Source: Propioniciclava sp. MC1595 (GTDB lineage Bacteria > Actinomycetota > Actinomycetes > Propionibacteriales > Propionibacteriaceae). From it: 64,000 nucleotides of DNA. The position numbers were made by a program, and so were the translations under genes. The stretch is taken from NCBI RefSeq assembly GCF_017569205.1, contig NZ_CP071870.1:434001-498000 (forward strand). Reading direction: 5' to 3'. Below the pieces are notes generated by a model. That model was not told the DNA's origin, made no database searches, and saw only the letters and a list, made by a program, of their open reading frames with translations. How positions within the stretch are numbered: position 1 is the stretch's first letter; each line of letters begins with the position of its first letter. This document shows, piece by piece, positions 51,445 through 60,360 of the stretch.

Positions 51445-52457
51445 AGGTCGGCGAGCAGCGTGACCTCGCGGAGCGCGGCCACGGCGGCCTTCAGCACGCC
51501 CACGGACAGCACGGCGCCCGACCCCTCGCCCAGGCGCATCTGCAGGTCGAGGATGGGGGTCAGGCCGAGGTGGGTCTGGGCGAGCTCGCAGCCCGGCTCG
51601 GTCGAGCGGTGGCCGGCGACCATCCACGCCCGGGCACCCGGGTGCAGCTCGTCGGCCAGGAGCGCCTCGACGCTGGCGATCAGGCCGTCGACCACGACCG
51701 GGACTCCCCGGCGGACGGCCCCGCTGATGAAGCCGACCGCGGCGGCGATGTCGGCTGAGCCGAGGGCGGCCAAGCGCTGGCGCGGGTCGCGCGCGCGGTC
51801 GCCGATGCGGTCGAGGGCTTGGTCGATCACGGCGACCTTGCCGGCGAGCTTCTTGTCGTCGATGCCGGTGCCGCGGCCGGCGACGTCGGCGCCGCGCAGG
51901 TCGAGGCTTGCGGCCAGCAGCGCGGCCGAGGGGGTCGTGTTGCCGATGCCCAGGTCGCCGGCGATGAGCAGCTGCGCGCCCTCGGCGATGGCCTCGGCGG
52001 CGATCGTGTCGCCCGCGTCGAGCGCGGCGGCCAGCTCGGACTCGGTCAGGGCGTCCTCGAGGTGGATCGGCCGCGCCGGCCCGATGCGGAACCGCTGCAC
52101 CTCCTCGGGCACGCCCTCGAGCACGCGCACGCCGAAGTCATAGACGGTGACGGACGCCCCCACGGCCCGGGCGAGCGCGTTCACGCCCGCCCCGCCGGCC
52201 AGGATGCCGTGCACCATCGCGGGGGTCACCTCGGCCGGGTACGCCGACACGCCGGACGCCGCCACCCCGTGGTCACCCGCGAACACGACGACGCGCACGT
52301 CGGTCAGCGGCCGCGGTGGGCACTCGCCCTGGCAGGCCGCGACCCACGCGGCGAGTTCCTCGAGCCGGCCGAGGGCGCCGACGGGCTTGGCCTGGGCGTC
52401 GCTGAGTGCGTGCGCAGCAGCGTGGACGGTCTGGTCTGGCGGGGCGATCGTATTCAT
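51441..52457 (-). CDS. cobT: Nicotinate-nucleotide--dimethylbenzimidazole phosphoribosyltransferase
   Basis: 338 residues, full length. KPVGALGRLEELAAWVAACQ, VVVFAGDHGVAASGVSAYPA, GDLGIGNTTPSAALLAASLD, GHRSTEPGCELAQTHLGLTP and LDLQMRLGEGSGAVLSVGVL are the conserved CobT blocks, the last containing the catalytic Glu. Activates the lower ligand base for B12 assembly. ATG 52457 chosen. Coupled to cobS. Confidence 0.95.
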   Translation of the reverse strand: MNTIAPPDQTVHAAAHALSDAQAKPVGALGRLEELAAWVAACQGECPPRPLTDVRVVVFAGDHGVAASGVSAYPAEVTPAMVHGILAGGAGVNALARAVGASVTVYDFGVRVLEGVPEEVQRFRIGPARPIHLEDALTESELAAALDAGDTIAAEAIAEGAQLLIAGDLGIGNTTPSAALLAASLDLRGADVAGRGTGIDDKKLAGKVAVIDQALDRIGDRARDPRQRLAALGSADIAAAVGFISGAVRRGVPVVVDGLIASVEALLADELHPGARAWMVAGHRSTEPGCELAQTHLGLTPILDLQMRLGEGSGAVLSVGVLKAAVAALREVTLLADL

Positions 52458-52501
52458 CGGGGACCATCTTGGCACGATCCCCCGATGGGAGGATGGGTCC
52501 C

Positions 52502-53131
52502 ATGACCCTGTGGCTCCCTCGCGGCTTCGACGCCGAAACGGAGATCGAGGTGCGGCGGTCGCGCTTCATCACCCGGCTGGCCCGGGTCGACGACGAGGAC
52601 GCCGCCCGCGAGGTCGTCGCCGGGGTGCGGTCCAGCTACCCCGATGCGCGCCACCACTGCCTGGCCTTCGTCGTCGAGGTGCCGGGGGCGCAGCCGGTCG
52701 AGCGCTCCTCCGACGACGGCGAGCCCGCCGGGACCGCCGGCATGCCCATGCTCGAGGTGCTCCGCGGCTCGGGGATGTCGAACGTCGTCGCCGTCGTCAC
52801 CCGCTACTTCGGGGGTGTGCTGCTCGGCACGGGCGGGCTCGTCCGGGCCTACTCCGACGCCGTCGCCGGCGCACTCGAAGGGACGCCGCGGGTGCGGCCG
52901 GTCGTCCGGCAGCTCGTCGGGCTGGAGGTCGGGGCGTCCGAGGCCGGCCGGGTGCAGGGCGCGCTGATGAACCGCGGGGTCGACGTGGTGGACGCCGAGT
53001 GGGGCGCGTCCGTGCTGCTCACCCTGGCCGTCGACGACCCGGAGGCCGCGCTGCCGCTGGTGCGCGAGGTGGCGCAGGCCGACGTCGAGCTCGTGCCGCT
53101 GGGGGAGCAGGTGGTGGAGCTCCCGACCTGA
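52502..53131 (+). CDS. YigZ/IMPACT-family protein
   Basis: 209 residues. N-terminal IMPACT domain: RRSRFITRLARVDDEDAARE, DARHHCLAFVVEVPGAQPVE, SSDDGEPAGTAGMPMLEVLR, VVAVVTRYFGGVLLGTGGLV. A C-terminal DUF1949 EF-G-like domain follows (VVDAEWGASVLLTLAVDDPE). Family members contact the ribosome or tRNA pathways and eukaryotic relatives inhibit GCN2; the exact bacterial function is unsettled. Divergent from cobT by 44 bp. Confidence 0.92.
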   Translation: MTLWLPRGFDAETEIEVRRSRFITRLARVDDEDAAREVVAGVRSSYPDARHHCLAFVVEVPGAQPVERSSDDGEPAGTAGMPMLEVLRGSGMSNVVAVVTRYFGGVLLGTGGLVRAYSDAVAGALEGTPRVRPVVRQLVGLEVGASEAGRVQGALMNRGVDVVDAEWGASVLLTLAVDDPEAALPLVREVAQADVELVPLGEQVVELPT

Positions 53132-53162
53132 TGCAGCCGTGCATCAGGGTGGGCAGGGCGTG

Positions 53163-54167
53163 TCACCGGGCCGGGTGCCAGGCCGCGAGCGAGGCGTCCA
53201 GCACTGTGTCGGACGCCGCGAGCGCGGCCTCGTTGCCCGCGCGGTTCCCGCCCATCGCGAACCCGCCGGCCCAGCCGTCGTGCGCGCCGAACAGGTGGCC
53301 GGCCCCGGGGTAGGTGTGCGCCTCGGTGCGGCCGGGGGCCTGCGCGCCCCAGTGCCGCGCGGCGTCGGCGGAGGGCCACATGGCGTCGTCCTCGCCGGCG
53401 AAGGCCAGCAGGTGGCCTGAGAGCTTGAACGGGATGGCCGCGCGCTCGGCGTCCGGGTCGTTGGCCAGCGCGCTGGCGTACTGCTCGTACAGGCGGACGG
53501 AGGTGTTCAGCAGCATCGCCGCGAACATGGCCGTGACCGACTGCGGGTCTGCGTGGCGGAACGAGACGTAGGGGGCCGGCTCGCCGGCCCACGTCCAGGA
53601 CGACTTCTCGGTGGCGAAGTCCAGTCCCTGCCACGTGTGGGTCGTGGGCGCGTAGACGACGAGGTTGTCGATGTCGGGGTAGCGGGCCTGCAGGGCGAGG
53701 GCGAGCTCGGCGCCCTTGGACGTGCCGATCACGGTGAGGGGGCCGGGGGCGTGCTCGGCGCGCCAGCGGAGGGCGTCCTCGAACGCCTCGAGGGGCACCT
53801 CGGCGAGGATTGGTTGCTGCCCCGGCTGCCCGAAGAAGAACAGGCTGAGCACGTGGTAGCCCTGCCCCGCGATGCGGGCGGCGCGGGCGAAGTCGGGCCC
53901 GCCGTCGGACCCTCCCCAGATCACGACGAGCCCGTCATGGCTGGGGGTGTCGGGGCTGAGGTGGAAGCCCTGCAGACGGTCCAGGTCGACGCGCTCGACG
54001 GTCGCGCCGGGCACGGTCGTGGGATAGGACGCCGGGTCGAGGTTGACCGCGAGCGCGGGCGGTTCTGGGTACCGGAACCCGTTCACGAGCCGCACGGCCA
54101 GCAGGAGCAGGGCCAGGGCGAGGAGGACTCCGAGGATGGCGAGCAGGACCTTGCCGAGCTTCTTCAT
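53163..54167 (-). CDS. Membrane-anchored alpha/beta hydrolase (BAAT/acyl-CoA thioesterase-like)
   Basis: 334 residues. N-terminal hydrophobic anchor VLLAILGVLLALALLLLAVR, then an alpha/beta hydrolase domain: GLVVIWGGSDGGPDFARAAR (oxyanion region), nucleophile elbow VIGTSKGAELALALQARYPD (Ser in GTSKG), Asp in LAFAGEDDAMWPSADAARHW and His in TYPGAGHLFGAH. This triad layout is that of the BAAT_C family. The likely site of action is the outer face of the membrane; substrate unknown. Confidence 0.85.
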   Translation of the reverse strand: MKKLGKVLLAILGVLLALALLLLAVRLVNGFRYPEPPALAVNLDPASYPTTVPGATVERVDLDRLQGFHLSPDTPSHDGLVVIWGGSDGGPDFARAARIAGQGYHVLSLFFFGQPGQQPILAEVPLEAFEDALRWRAEHAPGPLTVIGTSKGAELALALQARYPDIDNLVVYAPTTHTWQGLDFATEKSSWTWAGEPAPYVSFRHADPQSVTAMFAAMLLNTSVRLYEQYASALANDPDAERAAIPFKLSGHLLAFAGEDDAMWPSADAARHWGAQAPGRTEAHTYPGAGHLFGAHDGWAGGFAMGGNRAGNEAALAASDTVLDASLAAWHPAR

Positions 54168-54278
54168 GGGGCCTCCCGGGGTTGGCTCCACGGTAGGCGA
54201 CCGGGGGAGGTGTTGTCCGGTTGTTGTCCGTCTCGGGGGCGCGTGGAAATTGTCGGTGGGTGCGAATAGCTTGGGTGC

Positions 54279-55622
54279 ATGGAAGACCACCCCCAGGTCG
54301 GAGCCACCTTGGCGACCCTCGCGGCCGCCGAGGAACTCGTGCTCGGGCTCGACCACGACGAGCGACGGCTTGCCAGGCCGGCCGACCGGCTGGCGGTGGT
54401 GGACGCCTGCGTGCGGCTCGCCGCGGTGGTCGAGAGCCTGCTGGTGGAGGTGGTCGGCGAGGCGGAGCGCGCGGATGCCGCGCGGATCGCGGTGGGCTGC
54501 GGGTTGCGCGCGTGGCTGGCCGACCGGCACCGGCTCAACCCGCGGCACGCGGGGGCGCTGATCAAGCGGGCCGAGGCGTTGCGGTCGCTCTCGACGGTGC
54601 GGGCGGCGGCGCTGGCGGGGGAGGTCGCGCCGGCCCAGGCGCAGGCGATCGCGAGCGTGCTGAAGGAGTTGCCGGAGGAGCTCGCGGGTGCCGAGCGCGA
54701 GCAGGCCGAGGCCGAGATGGTCGCGTTCGCGGGCGAGTTCGACCCCAGCGGGCTGTCGCAGTTGTCGAAGCACCTGCTGGGGGTGGTCGCCCCCGAGAAG
54801 GCCGAGGCGCTCGAGGAGGCCCGGCTGGCGGCGCAGGAGAAGCGGTGTCGGCGGGAGCGGCGGGTCACCTTCACCCGCGACGGGGTCGGGGGCGTCCGAG
54901 TGAACGCCTACCTGCCGGTGGGCGAGGCGGAGATCCTGATCTCCCAACTCGACGCCCGGGTCAACGCCGTCCTGCACGCCCAGCGGGCCGCCTTGGACCG
55001 GGGTGATTCCCTCGTGGCCGTGCGCACCGCGGCCCAGTTGCGGGCCGACGCCCTGCTCGAGCTGGGCTGGTTCGCCGCGTCACAGGGCTGGGCGCCCGGG
55101 GCAGACGGGGACCGTCCGCGCGTGCTTGTGCTCCTGTACTACGACCACCTGCGGGCCCTGGCCGAGCAGCACGGCCTGCTCGCCAGTGGTGAGGACATCG
55201 CGCCGGGCGACCTGCGGCGCCTCCTGGTCGAGGCGGACGTCCTGCCGGTGGTGCTGGGCGGGCCGTCCGAGGTGCTCGACCTGGGCCGCGGCAACCGCTA
55301 CGCCGACGCGCTCCAGAGGGTGGCGCTGGCGCTGCGCGACGGCGGGTGCGTGTTCCCGGGCTGCGACATGCCGCCCGGCTGGTGCCACGCCCACCACACG
55401 AGGGGCTGGCGCGACGGCGGTGGAACGAACCTCGGCGAGCTCGCGTTGTACTGCCGCCACCACCACCCGATTGTCGAGCCACGCCGCGGCGACCCTCCCT
55501 GGCGGTGGCGGCACCAGATGGGCGCCGACGGCGTCCCCGAGGTGGTGCCCCCGAGGCACGTCGACCCCACGCGGACCCCGCGGCGTCACCAGCGGTTCCG
55601 CAACCCGAGGCTGCGGCAGTGA
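54279..55622 (+). CDS. DUF222 / HNH endonuclease domain protein
   Basis: 447 residues. Residues 1-300 form the DUF222 region (LVVAAVVESLLVEVVGEAER-type helices, RHRLNPRHAGALIKRAEALR, LAGEVAPAQAQAIASVLKEL). An HNH nuclease fold follows near 355-405: CVFPGCDMPPGWCHAHHTRG, GGGTNLGELALYCRHHHPIV with paired cysteines and the H-H-H metal set. Such proteins are multi-copy in actinobacterial genomes and associated with group II introns or mobile DNA; function unclear. Confidence 0.92.
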   Translation: MEDHPQVGATLATLAAAEELVLGLDHDERRLARPADRLAVVDACVRLAAVVESLLVEVVGEAERADAARIAVGCGLRAWLADRHRLNPRHAGALIKRAEALRSLSTVRAAALAGEVAPAQAQAIASVLKELPEELAGAEREQAEAEMVAFAGEFDPSGLSQLSKHLLGVVAPEKAEALEEARLAAQEKRCRRERRVTFTRDGVGGVRVNAYLPVGEAEILISQLDARVNAVLHAQRAALDRGDSLVAVRTAAQLRADALLELGWFAASQGWAPGADGDRPRVLVLLYYDHLRALAEQHGLLASGEDIAPGDLRRLLVEADVLPVVLGGPSEVLDLGRGNRYADALQRVALALRDGGCVFPGCDMPPGWCHAHHTRGWRDGGGTNLGELALYCRHHHPIVEPRRGDPPWRWRHQMGADGVPEVVPPRHVDPTRTPRRHQRFRNPRLRQ

Positions 55623-55662
55623 GGGCCTGCCGCAGGGCAGGAGTGGCCGGGGCGGCGAGTGA

Positions 55663-56052
55663 TCAGGCCTCGCCGTCGGTGCCTGCTCCGGACGTATCGG
55701 TTGTGCCCTCGTAGAGGCCGATGTCGTTGCCGTCGGGGTCGGTGAAGGCGGCGAACCAGCTGGTGTCGCTGATCGGCGTCTTCGGCAGGGTGACCGTGGC
55801 GCCCCGCGACCGGGCCTTGGCCAGGACGTCGTCGATCGAGTCGACCTCGACGTAGGACCGGGGCTGGGCGAATCCCTCGTCCCGCGGGGCGAGACCGCCG
55901 CCGCTGATGCCGTTGGGGGCCATCCACATGGGGTAGTCCTCGAAGCCGGGCAGTGCGCGGATGTTCCAGCCGAAGAGGTCGGAGTAGAACTCCTGCGCCT
56001 TCCCGAGGTCACTCACGGGAATGTCGATGTGCGTGATGTCACCGTGTGCCAT
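55663..56052 (-). CDS. VOC-family (glyoxalase/bleomycin-resistance) protein
   Basis: 129 residues: a complete two-repeat VOC fold. GDITHIDIPVSDLGKAQEFY and SDLFGWNIRALPGFEDYPMW give the first unit; YVEVDSIDDVLAKARSRGAT, VTLPKTPISDTSWFAAFTDP and DGNDIGLYEG give the second, with metal-type positions His9 and the final Glu. It illustrates what the remnant at 3593-3718 has lost. Substrate unknown. Confidence 0.88.
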   Translation of the reverse strand: MAHGDITHIDIPVSDLGKAQEFYSDLFGWNIRALPGFEDYPMWMAPNGISGGGLAPRDEGFAQPRSYVEVDSIDDVLAKARSRGATVTLPKTPISDTSWFAAFTDPDGNDIGLYEGTTDTSGAGTDGEA

Positions 56053-56180
56053 GCCCGACGCTAACCCGCGCCTCGCATGGTTGGGAAGGGGGTGCCGCCT
56101 GAACGTTGGGTGAACGACGCGGGCTCGCACCCGGGGCCTGCCGAGCCGTTCGGACGCCCCGAGGCGACTGGTGCGACAGC

Positions 56181-57686
56181 TCAGTGGGCGAACGCGGCGG
56201 GGGAGTCGTCGGCGTCGGCGTCCTCGTCCTCGGGTGGGCGACGGAGGAAGAACCCGGCGACGACGGCGGCGGTCCAGACCGCGCCCGCGCCGAGGAACGC
56301 CCAGTGCGCGCCTTCGAGCATCGCGCGCGCCTCGGACGCCCCCGCGGCCGCGGCTGCCTCCGACTGCATCGCGAACACCGTGACGAACAGGGCGGTCCCC
56401 GCGGCGCCGGCGACCTGCTGGATGGTGCCGATCAGCGCCGACCCGTGCGAGTACAGGCGCCGCGGCAGCGAGCCGAGGGCCACGGTGAACAGCGGCGTGA
56501 AGATGAACGCGAACGAGGTGCTCATCAGCATGTGCCCGACGGTGACCAGCCACCACGGCGTCGAGGGGGTGAGGAACGAGAAGGCGACGAACACGCCGAG
56601 CACCACGAAGCTGGCGGGCACGACGAGCGCGCGCGGGCCGAGGCGGTCGTAGAGGCGGCCGACGAGCGGGCCCATGACGCCCATGGCCACGCCGCCGGGC
56701 AGCATCATCAGGCCGACCTGGATGGGCTCGAGCCCGTACACCCGCTGCAGCAGCAGGGGCAGCATGATGATCGTCCCGAACAGGGCCATCATGCCGATGG
56801 CCATCATCATCAGGGCCACGGTGAACGTGCCGAAGGTGAAGGTGCGCAGGTCGAGGAACGCCCGGTCGCGTGACTGCAGTACGAACTGGCGGGCGGCGAA
56901 GCCGATGAGGCCGGCGATGCCGACGCCGATGGCGAGCATGGGCTCCCAGAACGGGACGGTGGAGTCGCCGATGAGTGACAACCCGTAGATGAGGGGGCCG
57001 AAGGCGAGCACGGTGAGGGGCACCGACACGATGTCCAGCGGGATGGGGCGCGGCTCGTTGGCGTTGCGCAGCTTGGCGCGCCCCAGCGCCAGGATCGCCA
57101 GCGCGATCGGCAGGACGAACGCGAAGATGTAGCGCCACGAGCCCAGTTGGAGCAGCAGGCCCGACAGGGTGGGTCCGGTCGCCGGGGCGACCGCGATGAC
57201 CATCGAGATGTTGCCCATCATCTGGCCGCGGCCGTGAGGCGGCACGAGCTGCATGATCGTCGTCATCAGCAGCGGCATCATGACGGCGGTGCCGGAGGCC
57301 TGCACGACGCGTCCGGCCAGCAGCAGCGCGAAGGTGGGCCCGACGGCTGCGATCGCCGTGCCGAGGCTGAACAGGACCATGGCGAGCGTGAACACGGTGC
57401 GGGTGTGCAGCCGCTCCAGCAGCCAGCCGGTCACGGGAATGACGATCGCCATCGTCAGCATGAACGCCGTGGTCAGCCACTGCGCGGCGCGCTCGGTGAC
57501 CCCGAAGTCGCCCATGATGCTGGCGAGCGCGACGTTCATCGTGGTCTCGTTGAGGATCACCACGAAGGCGGCCACGAGCAGGATGATGATGATCGAGCGG
57601 TGCCCCGTCGGGGCGTTGCCGGACGCCGCGGGCTCGGTCCTGGCGGGTGCGGTCACGGGTGTCTCCTCGGCGCTCGTGCGGGGCAT
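56181..57686 (-). CDS. DHA2-type MFS multidrug exporter
   Basis: 501 residues, about 14 hydrophobic segments as in the EmrB/QacA branch. Motif D-like VILNETTMNVALASIMGDFG, QWLTTAFMLTMAIVIPVTGW, motif A LLERLHTRTVFTLAM, and motif C AVAPATGPTLSGLLLQLGSW (P-x-x-GP) mark a drug:H+ antiporter. Acidic tail DEDADADDSPAA at the C-terminus. Alone in its transcript; 137 bp of divergent upstream region faces the AAA+ gene. Confidence 0.92.
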   Translation of the reverse strand: MPRTSAEETPVTAPARTEPAASGNAPTGHRSIIIILLVAAFVVILNETTMNVALASIMGDFGVTERAAQWLTTAFMLTMAIVIPVTGWLLERLHTRTVFTLAMVLFSLGTAIAAVGPTFALLLAGRVVQASGTAVMMPLLMTTIMQLVPPHGRGQMMGNISMVIAVAPATGPTLSGLLLQLGSWRYIFAFVLPIALAILALGRAKLRNANEPRPIPLDIVSVPLTVLAFGPLIYGLSLIGDSTVPFWEPMLAIGVGIAGLIGFAARQFVLQSRDRAFLDLRTFTFGTFTVALMMMAIGMMALFGTIIMLPLLLQRVYGLEPIQVGLMMLPGGVAMGVMGPLVGRLYDRLGPRALVVPASFVVLGVFVAFSFLTPSTPWWLVTVGHMLMSTSFAFIFTPLFTVALGSLPRRLYSHGSALIGTIQQVAGAAGTALFVTVFAMQSEAAAAAGASEARAMLEGAHWAFLGAGAVWTAAVVAGFFLRRPPEDEDADADDSPAAFAH

Positions 57687-57823
57687 CGTGGGTCGACGTT
57701 GACCGGCGAAATGGAACTGGGGGGCGATCCAGCGTAAGGCGCGGCGGGCCCGCGGCCCAAATGCACTCCGGACGCCGGCCCACGGCTCGGCCGCTTGTCA
57801 GGGCGGGCCGCTAGCCTGCGGTC

Positions 57824-59245
57824 ATGGAGGAGACCACCCCCGACCTGTCCGGATTCCTGCGCAACTTCCGTGCCGTCGCCGAGGCGGCCGAGCACGCGGT
57901 GGGCGAGACCGACGGCGTCCGGTTCGCCACCGTCGTGGCCGAGCACCTGGGCGGGCCGATCGGCGACATGGCGATCGTGGGGGAGGAGGTCCCCAACCAC
58001 CGCTACGCGGACTGGGACACCGCCCTCGGCCTGCTCGCCGCCGCCGATCCCGACGGCCGCGAGGTCGGCGTCTCGGGCGGGGAGATGCGCTTCCACCACT
58101 CGCTGAGCGACTTCGTGGGGGCCGCGTTCGTCCGGTTCGGCGTGGGCCAGGTCGACTACGTGAGCCTGCCGGTCGGCCACGACGAGCGCCGCCGCGCGAT
58201 CGGGTTCGGCGTCCGGCTGTTCCGCTACAAGGGGGAGCCGGTCGGCGTCCTCCAGCGGCAGGCGAACCGGCGCTTCGGCCAGGAGTACGGCAGCGTCGAG
58301 GTGATCTGCGCCGACCGCGACCTCGCGACCGCGCTCGTGGAGGAGGCGCGGGGCCTCGCCACCGAGCACTCGGTGCTGCGCGGCCAGGTGGTCACCTTCG
58401 ACGAGACGGGGTACGGCGACGAGTCCGGCGGCATGAGCTTCCTCGCCCGGCCCGAGGTGACGGCCGACCAGGTGATCCTGCCCGCGGACTCCCTGGCCCG
58501 GATCGTCCAGCACGTGACCGGCATCGCCGAGCACGCCGCCCTGCTGCGCCGCCACGGCCAGCACCTCAAGCGCGGCCTGCTGCTGTACGGGCCGCCCGGC
58601 ACGGGCAAGACCCACACCGTGCGCCACGTCATCCACCGCAGCCCGGGGCACACGGTGATCGTGCTGGCCGGCACCGCCCTGCGGTTCGTGTCGCTGGCTG
58701 CGGCCGTCGCCCGCCACCTGCAGCCGGCGATCGTCGTGCTGGAGGACTGCGACCTCGTCGCCGAGGACCGGTCGTTCGGGGCCGGCCCCAAGCCCCTGCT
58801 CTTCGAGGTGCTCGACGCCATGGACGGGCTGGACGCCGACGCCGACGTCACCTTCCTGCTCACGACGAACCGGGTCGAGACCCTCGAGCGCGCGCTGGTC
58901 GAGCGGCCGGGCCGGATCGACCTGGCCGTCGAGATCCCGCTCCCCGACCCATCCGGACGCCGGCGCCTGCTCGAGCTCTACGCCGGCGACATCGCCTACT
59001 CCGACGCCGCGCTGGCCGACGCCGCGCGCCGCACCGAGGGCGTGACGGCGTCCTTCGCCAAGGAGCTGATGCGTCGCGCCGTGCTCGAGGCTGCCGTGGC
59101 GGGGGAGGAGCCGGGCGACGCCCACCTCACCCGCGCGCTGGACACCCTCATGGGCGAGCGCGAGACCACGACGCGGGCGCTGCTCGGCCACGCGGGGGCC
59201 GCGCCGCTGGGGTTCGGGGGCGCCCAGCCGGGGGTGCACCGGTGA
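57824..59245 (+). CDS. AAA+ ATPase with uncharacterised N-terminal domain
   Basis: 473 residues. Residues 1-230 form an unassigned domain (AEHLGGPIGDMAIVGEEVPN, FVRFGVGQVDYVSLPVGHDE, RRAIGFGVRLFRYKGEPVGV). A classic AAA module follows: LLLYGPPGTGKTHTVRHVIH (Walker A), AIVVLEDCDLVAEDRSFG (Walker B in the ED form), FLLTTNRVETLERALVERPG (sensor 1) and RPGRIDLAVEIPLPD with the arginine finger. No protease or nuclease domain, so probably a remodelling ATPase. Its stop overlaps the GNAT gene start (4 bp). Confidence 0.9.
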   Translation: MEETTPDLSGFLRNFRAVAEAAEHAVGETDGVRFATVVAEHLGGPIGDMAIVGEEVPNHRYADWDTALGLLAAADPDGREVGVSGGEMRFHHSLSDFVGAAFVRFGVGQVDYVSLPVGHDERRRAIGFGVRLFRYKGEPVGVLQRQANRRFGQEYGSVEVICADRDLATALVEEARGLATEHSVLRGQVVTFDETGYGDESGGMSFLARPEVTADQVILPADSLARIVQHVTGIAEHAALLRRHGQHLKRGLLLYGPPGTGKTHTVRHVIHRSPGHTVIVLAGTALRFVSLAAAVARHLQPAIVVLEDCDLVAEDRSFGAGPKPLLFEVLDAMDGLDADADVTFLLTTNRVETLERALVERPGRIDLAVEIPLPDPSGRRRLLELYAGDIAYSDAALADAARRTEGVTASFAKELMRRAVLEAAVAGEEPGDAHLTRALDTLMGERETTTRALLGHAGAAPLGFGGAQPGVHR

Positions 59246-60315
59246 GCACGGTCGTCACCGAACTCGCCCTGCCCGACGCCCCCGGCGAACCGGGGCCGCG
59301 GGGCGACCGGTTCCGGGAGTTCCACGAGCACATCGAGCGCGCCAACGCCGCCCGGTTCGGGCCCGGCGTCGCCGTCCGCAGCCCCGAGGAGCGGCTGTCG
59401 TCCCTGCAGCCCCCGGCCAACGAGCGGCGCCAGGCCTTCGTGGGGCACCGCGACGGCCGGCTCGTGGGCACGGTGCAGCTGTTCACCCCCCAGCTGGAGG
59501 CGACCGACGTCGCCGAAATCGTCATCTCGACCGAACCCGGCCTCGACGCCGGCGAGGCCAAGGCCGCGATCGAGGCCCTGCTCGACCACGCCGAGTCCGT
59601 CGCCGTGGCCCAGGGTCGCACCGACCTGCGGGGCGACTCCGACGCCGCGGCGTCCGGCCCGGTGGTCGCGGCGACCGGGTACGGCGGCGCGGATCCGGCC
59701 GACCCCGAGGTCGCCGCGCTCCTCGAGCGCGGCTACTCCCTCGAGCAGGTGTACCGGATCAGCGTCCTCGACCTGCGCGCCCTGCCCGACCTCGACGAGC
59801 GCCTTGCCGCCGCCCGCGCGGGGGCGCCCGGCTACGAGGTCGTCGCGTGGTCCGGCTTCACCCCCGAGCCCTACCGGGCCGGCGTGTGCCGGCTGAAGGA
59901 GGGCATGGCGGCGGACGCCCCCGGCGGCGGCGTCCTGTTCGAGCCCGAGGTGTGGGACGACGCCCGCCTCACCGACTTCGAGACGCAGGTCTCCGGGGGC
60001 GGCAAAACCATCCGCACGGTGGTCGCGGTCGAGCGCGCCACCGGTGAACTGGTGGGCTTCAGCAGCCTCTTCGTCGGCAGCGCCGTCGTGGTGAACCAGC
60101 ACGACACCGTCGTGCTCGCCGGCCACCGCGGCCACGGGCTGGGCCTGCTCATGAAGCTGGTGAACCTCGTCGAACTCCGGGAGCACCACCCGCGACACAC
60201 CCGGGTGGTCACCTGGAACGCCGAGGAGAACCGGCCCATGCTCGCCGTCAACGAGGCCACCGGCTTCAACCCGATCGTCCACGACGGCGTGTGGCAGCGC
60301 CGCGTCACGCCCTGA
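59242..60315 (+). CDS. Two-domain GNAT-family acetyltransferase
   Basis: 357 residues. The first half has RQAFVGHRDGRLVGTVQLFT and VISTEPGLDAGEAKAAIEAL, a weak GNAT-like fold. The second half has VGFSSLFVGSAVVVNQHDTV, the acetyl-CoA loop VLAGHRGHGLGLLMKLVNLV and TWNAEENRPMLAVNEATGFN. The arrangement resembles mycothiol synthase-like and other actinobacterial double-GNAT proteins; substrate unknown. Translationally coupled to the AAA+ ATPase, so the two likely act together. Confidence 0.87.
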   Translation: MSTVVTELALPDAPGEPGPRGDRFREFHEHIERANAARFGPGVAVRSPEERLSSLQPPANERRQAFVGHRDGRLVGTVQLFTPQLEATDVAEIVISTEPGLDAGEAKAAIEALLDHAESVAVAQGRTDLRGDSDAAASGPVVAATGYGGADPADPEVAALLERGYSLEQVYRISVLDLRALPDLDERLAAARAGAPGYEVVAWSGFTPEPYRAGVCRLKEGMAADAPGGGVLFEPEVWDDARLTDFETQVSGGGKTIRTVVAVERATGELVGFSSLFVGSAVVVNQHDTVVLAGHRGHGLGLLMKLVNLVELREHHPRHTRVVTWNAEENRPMLAVNEATGFNPIVHDGVWQRRVTP

Positions 60316-60360
60316 CCGCGGGCCCGGAGCGGCCCCCGAGGCACCGACGAGAGGTTGGCC

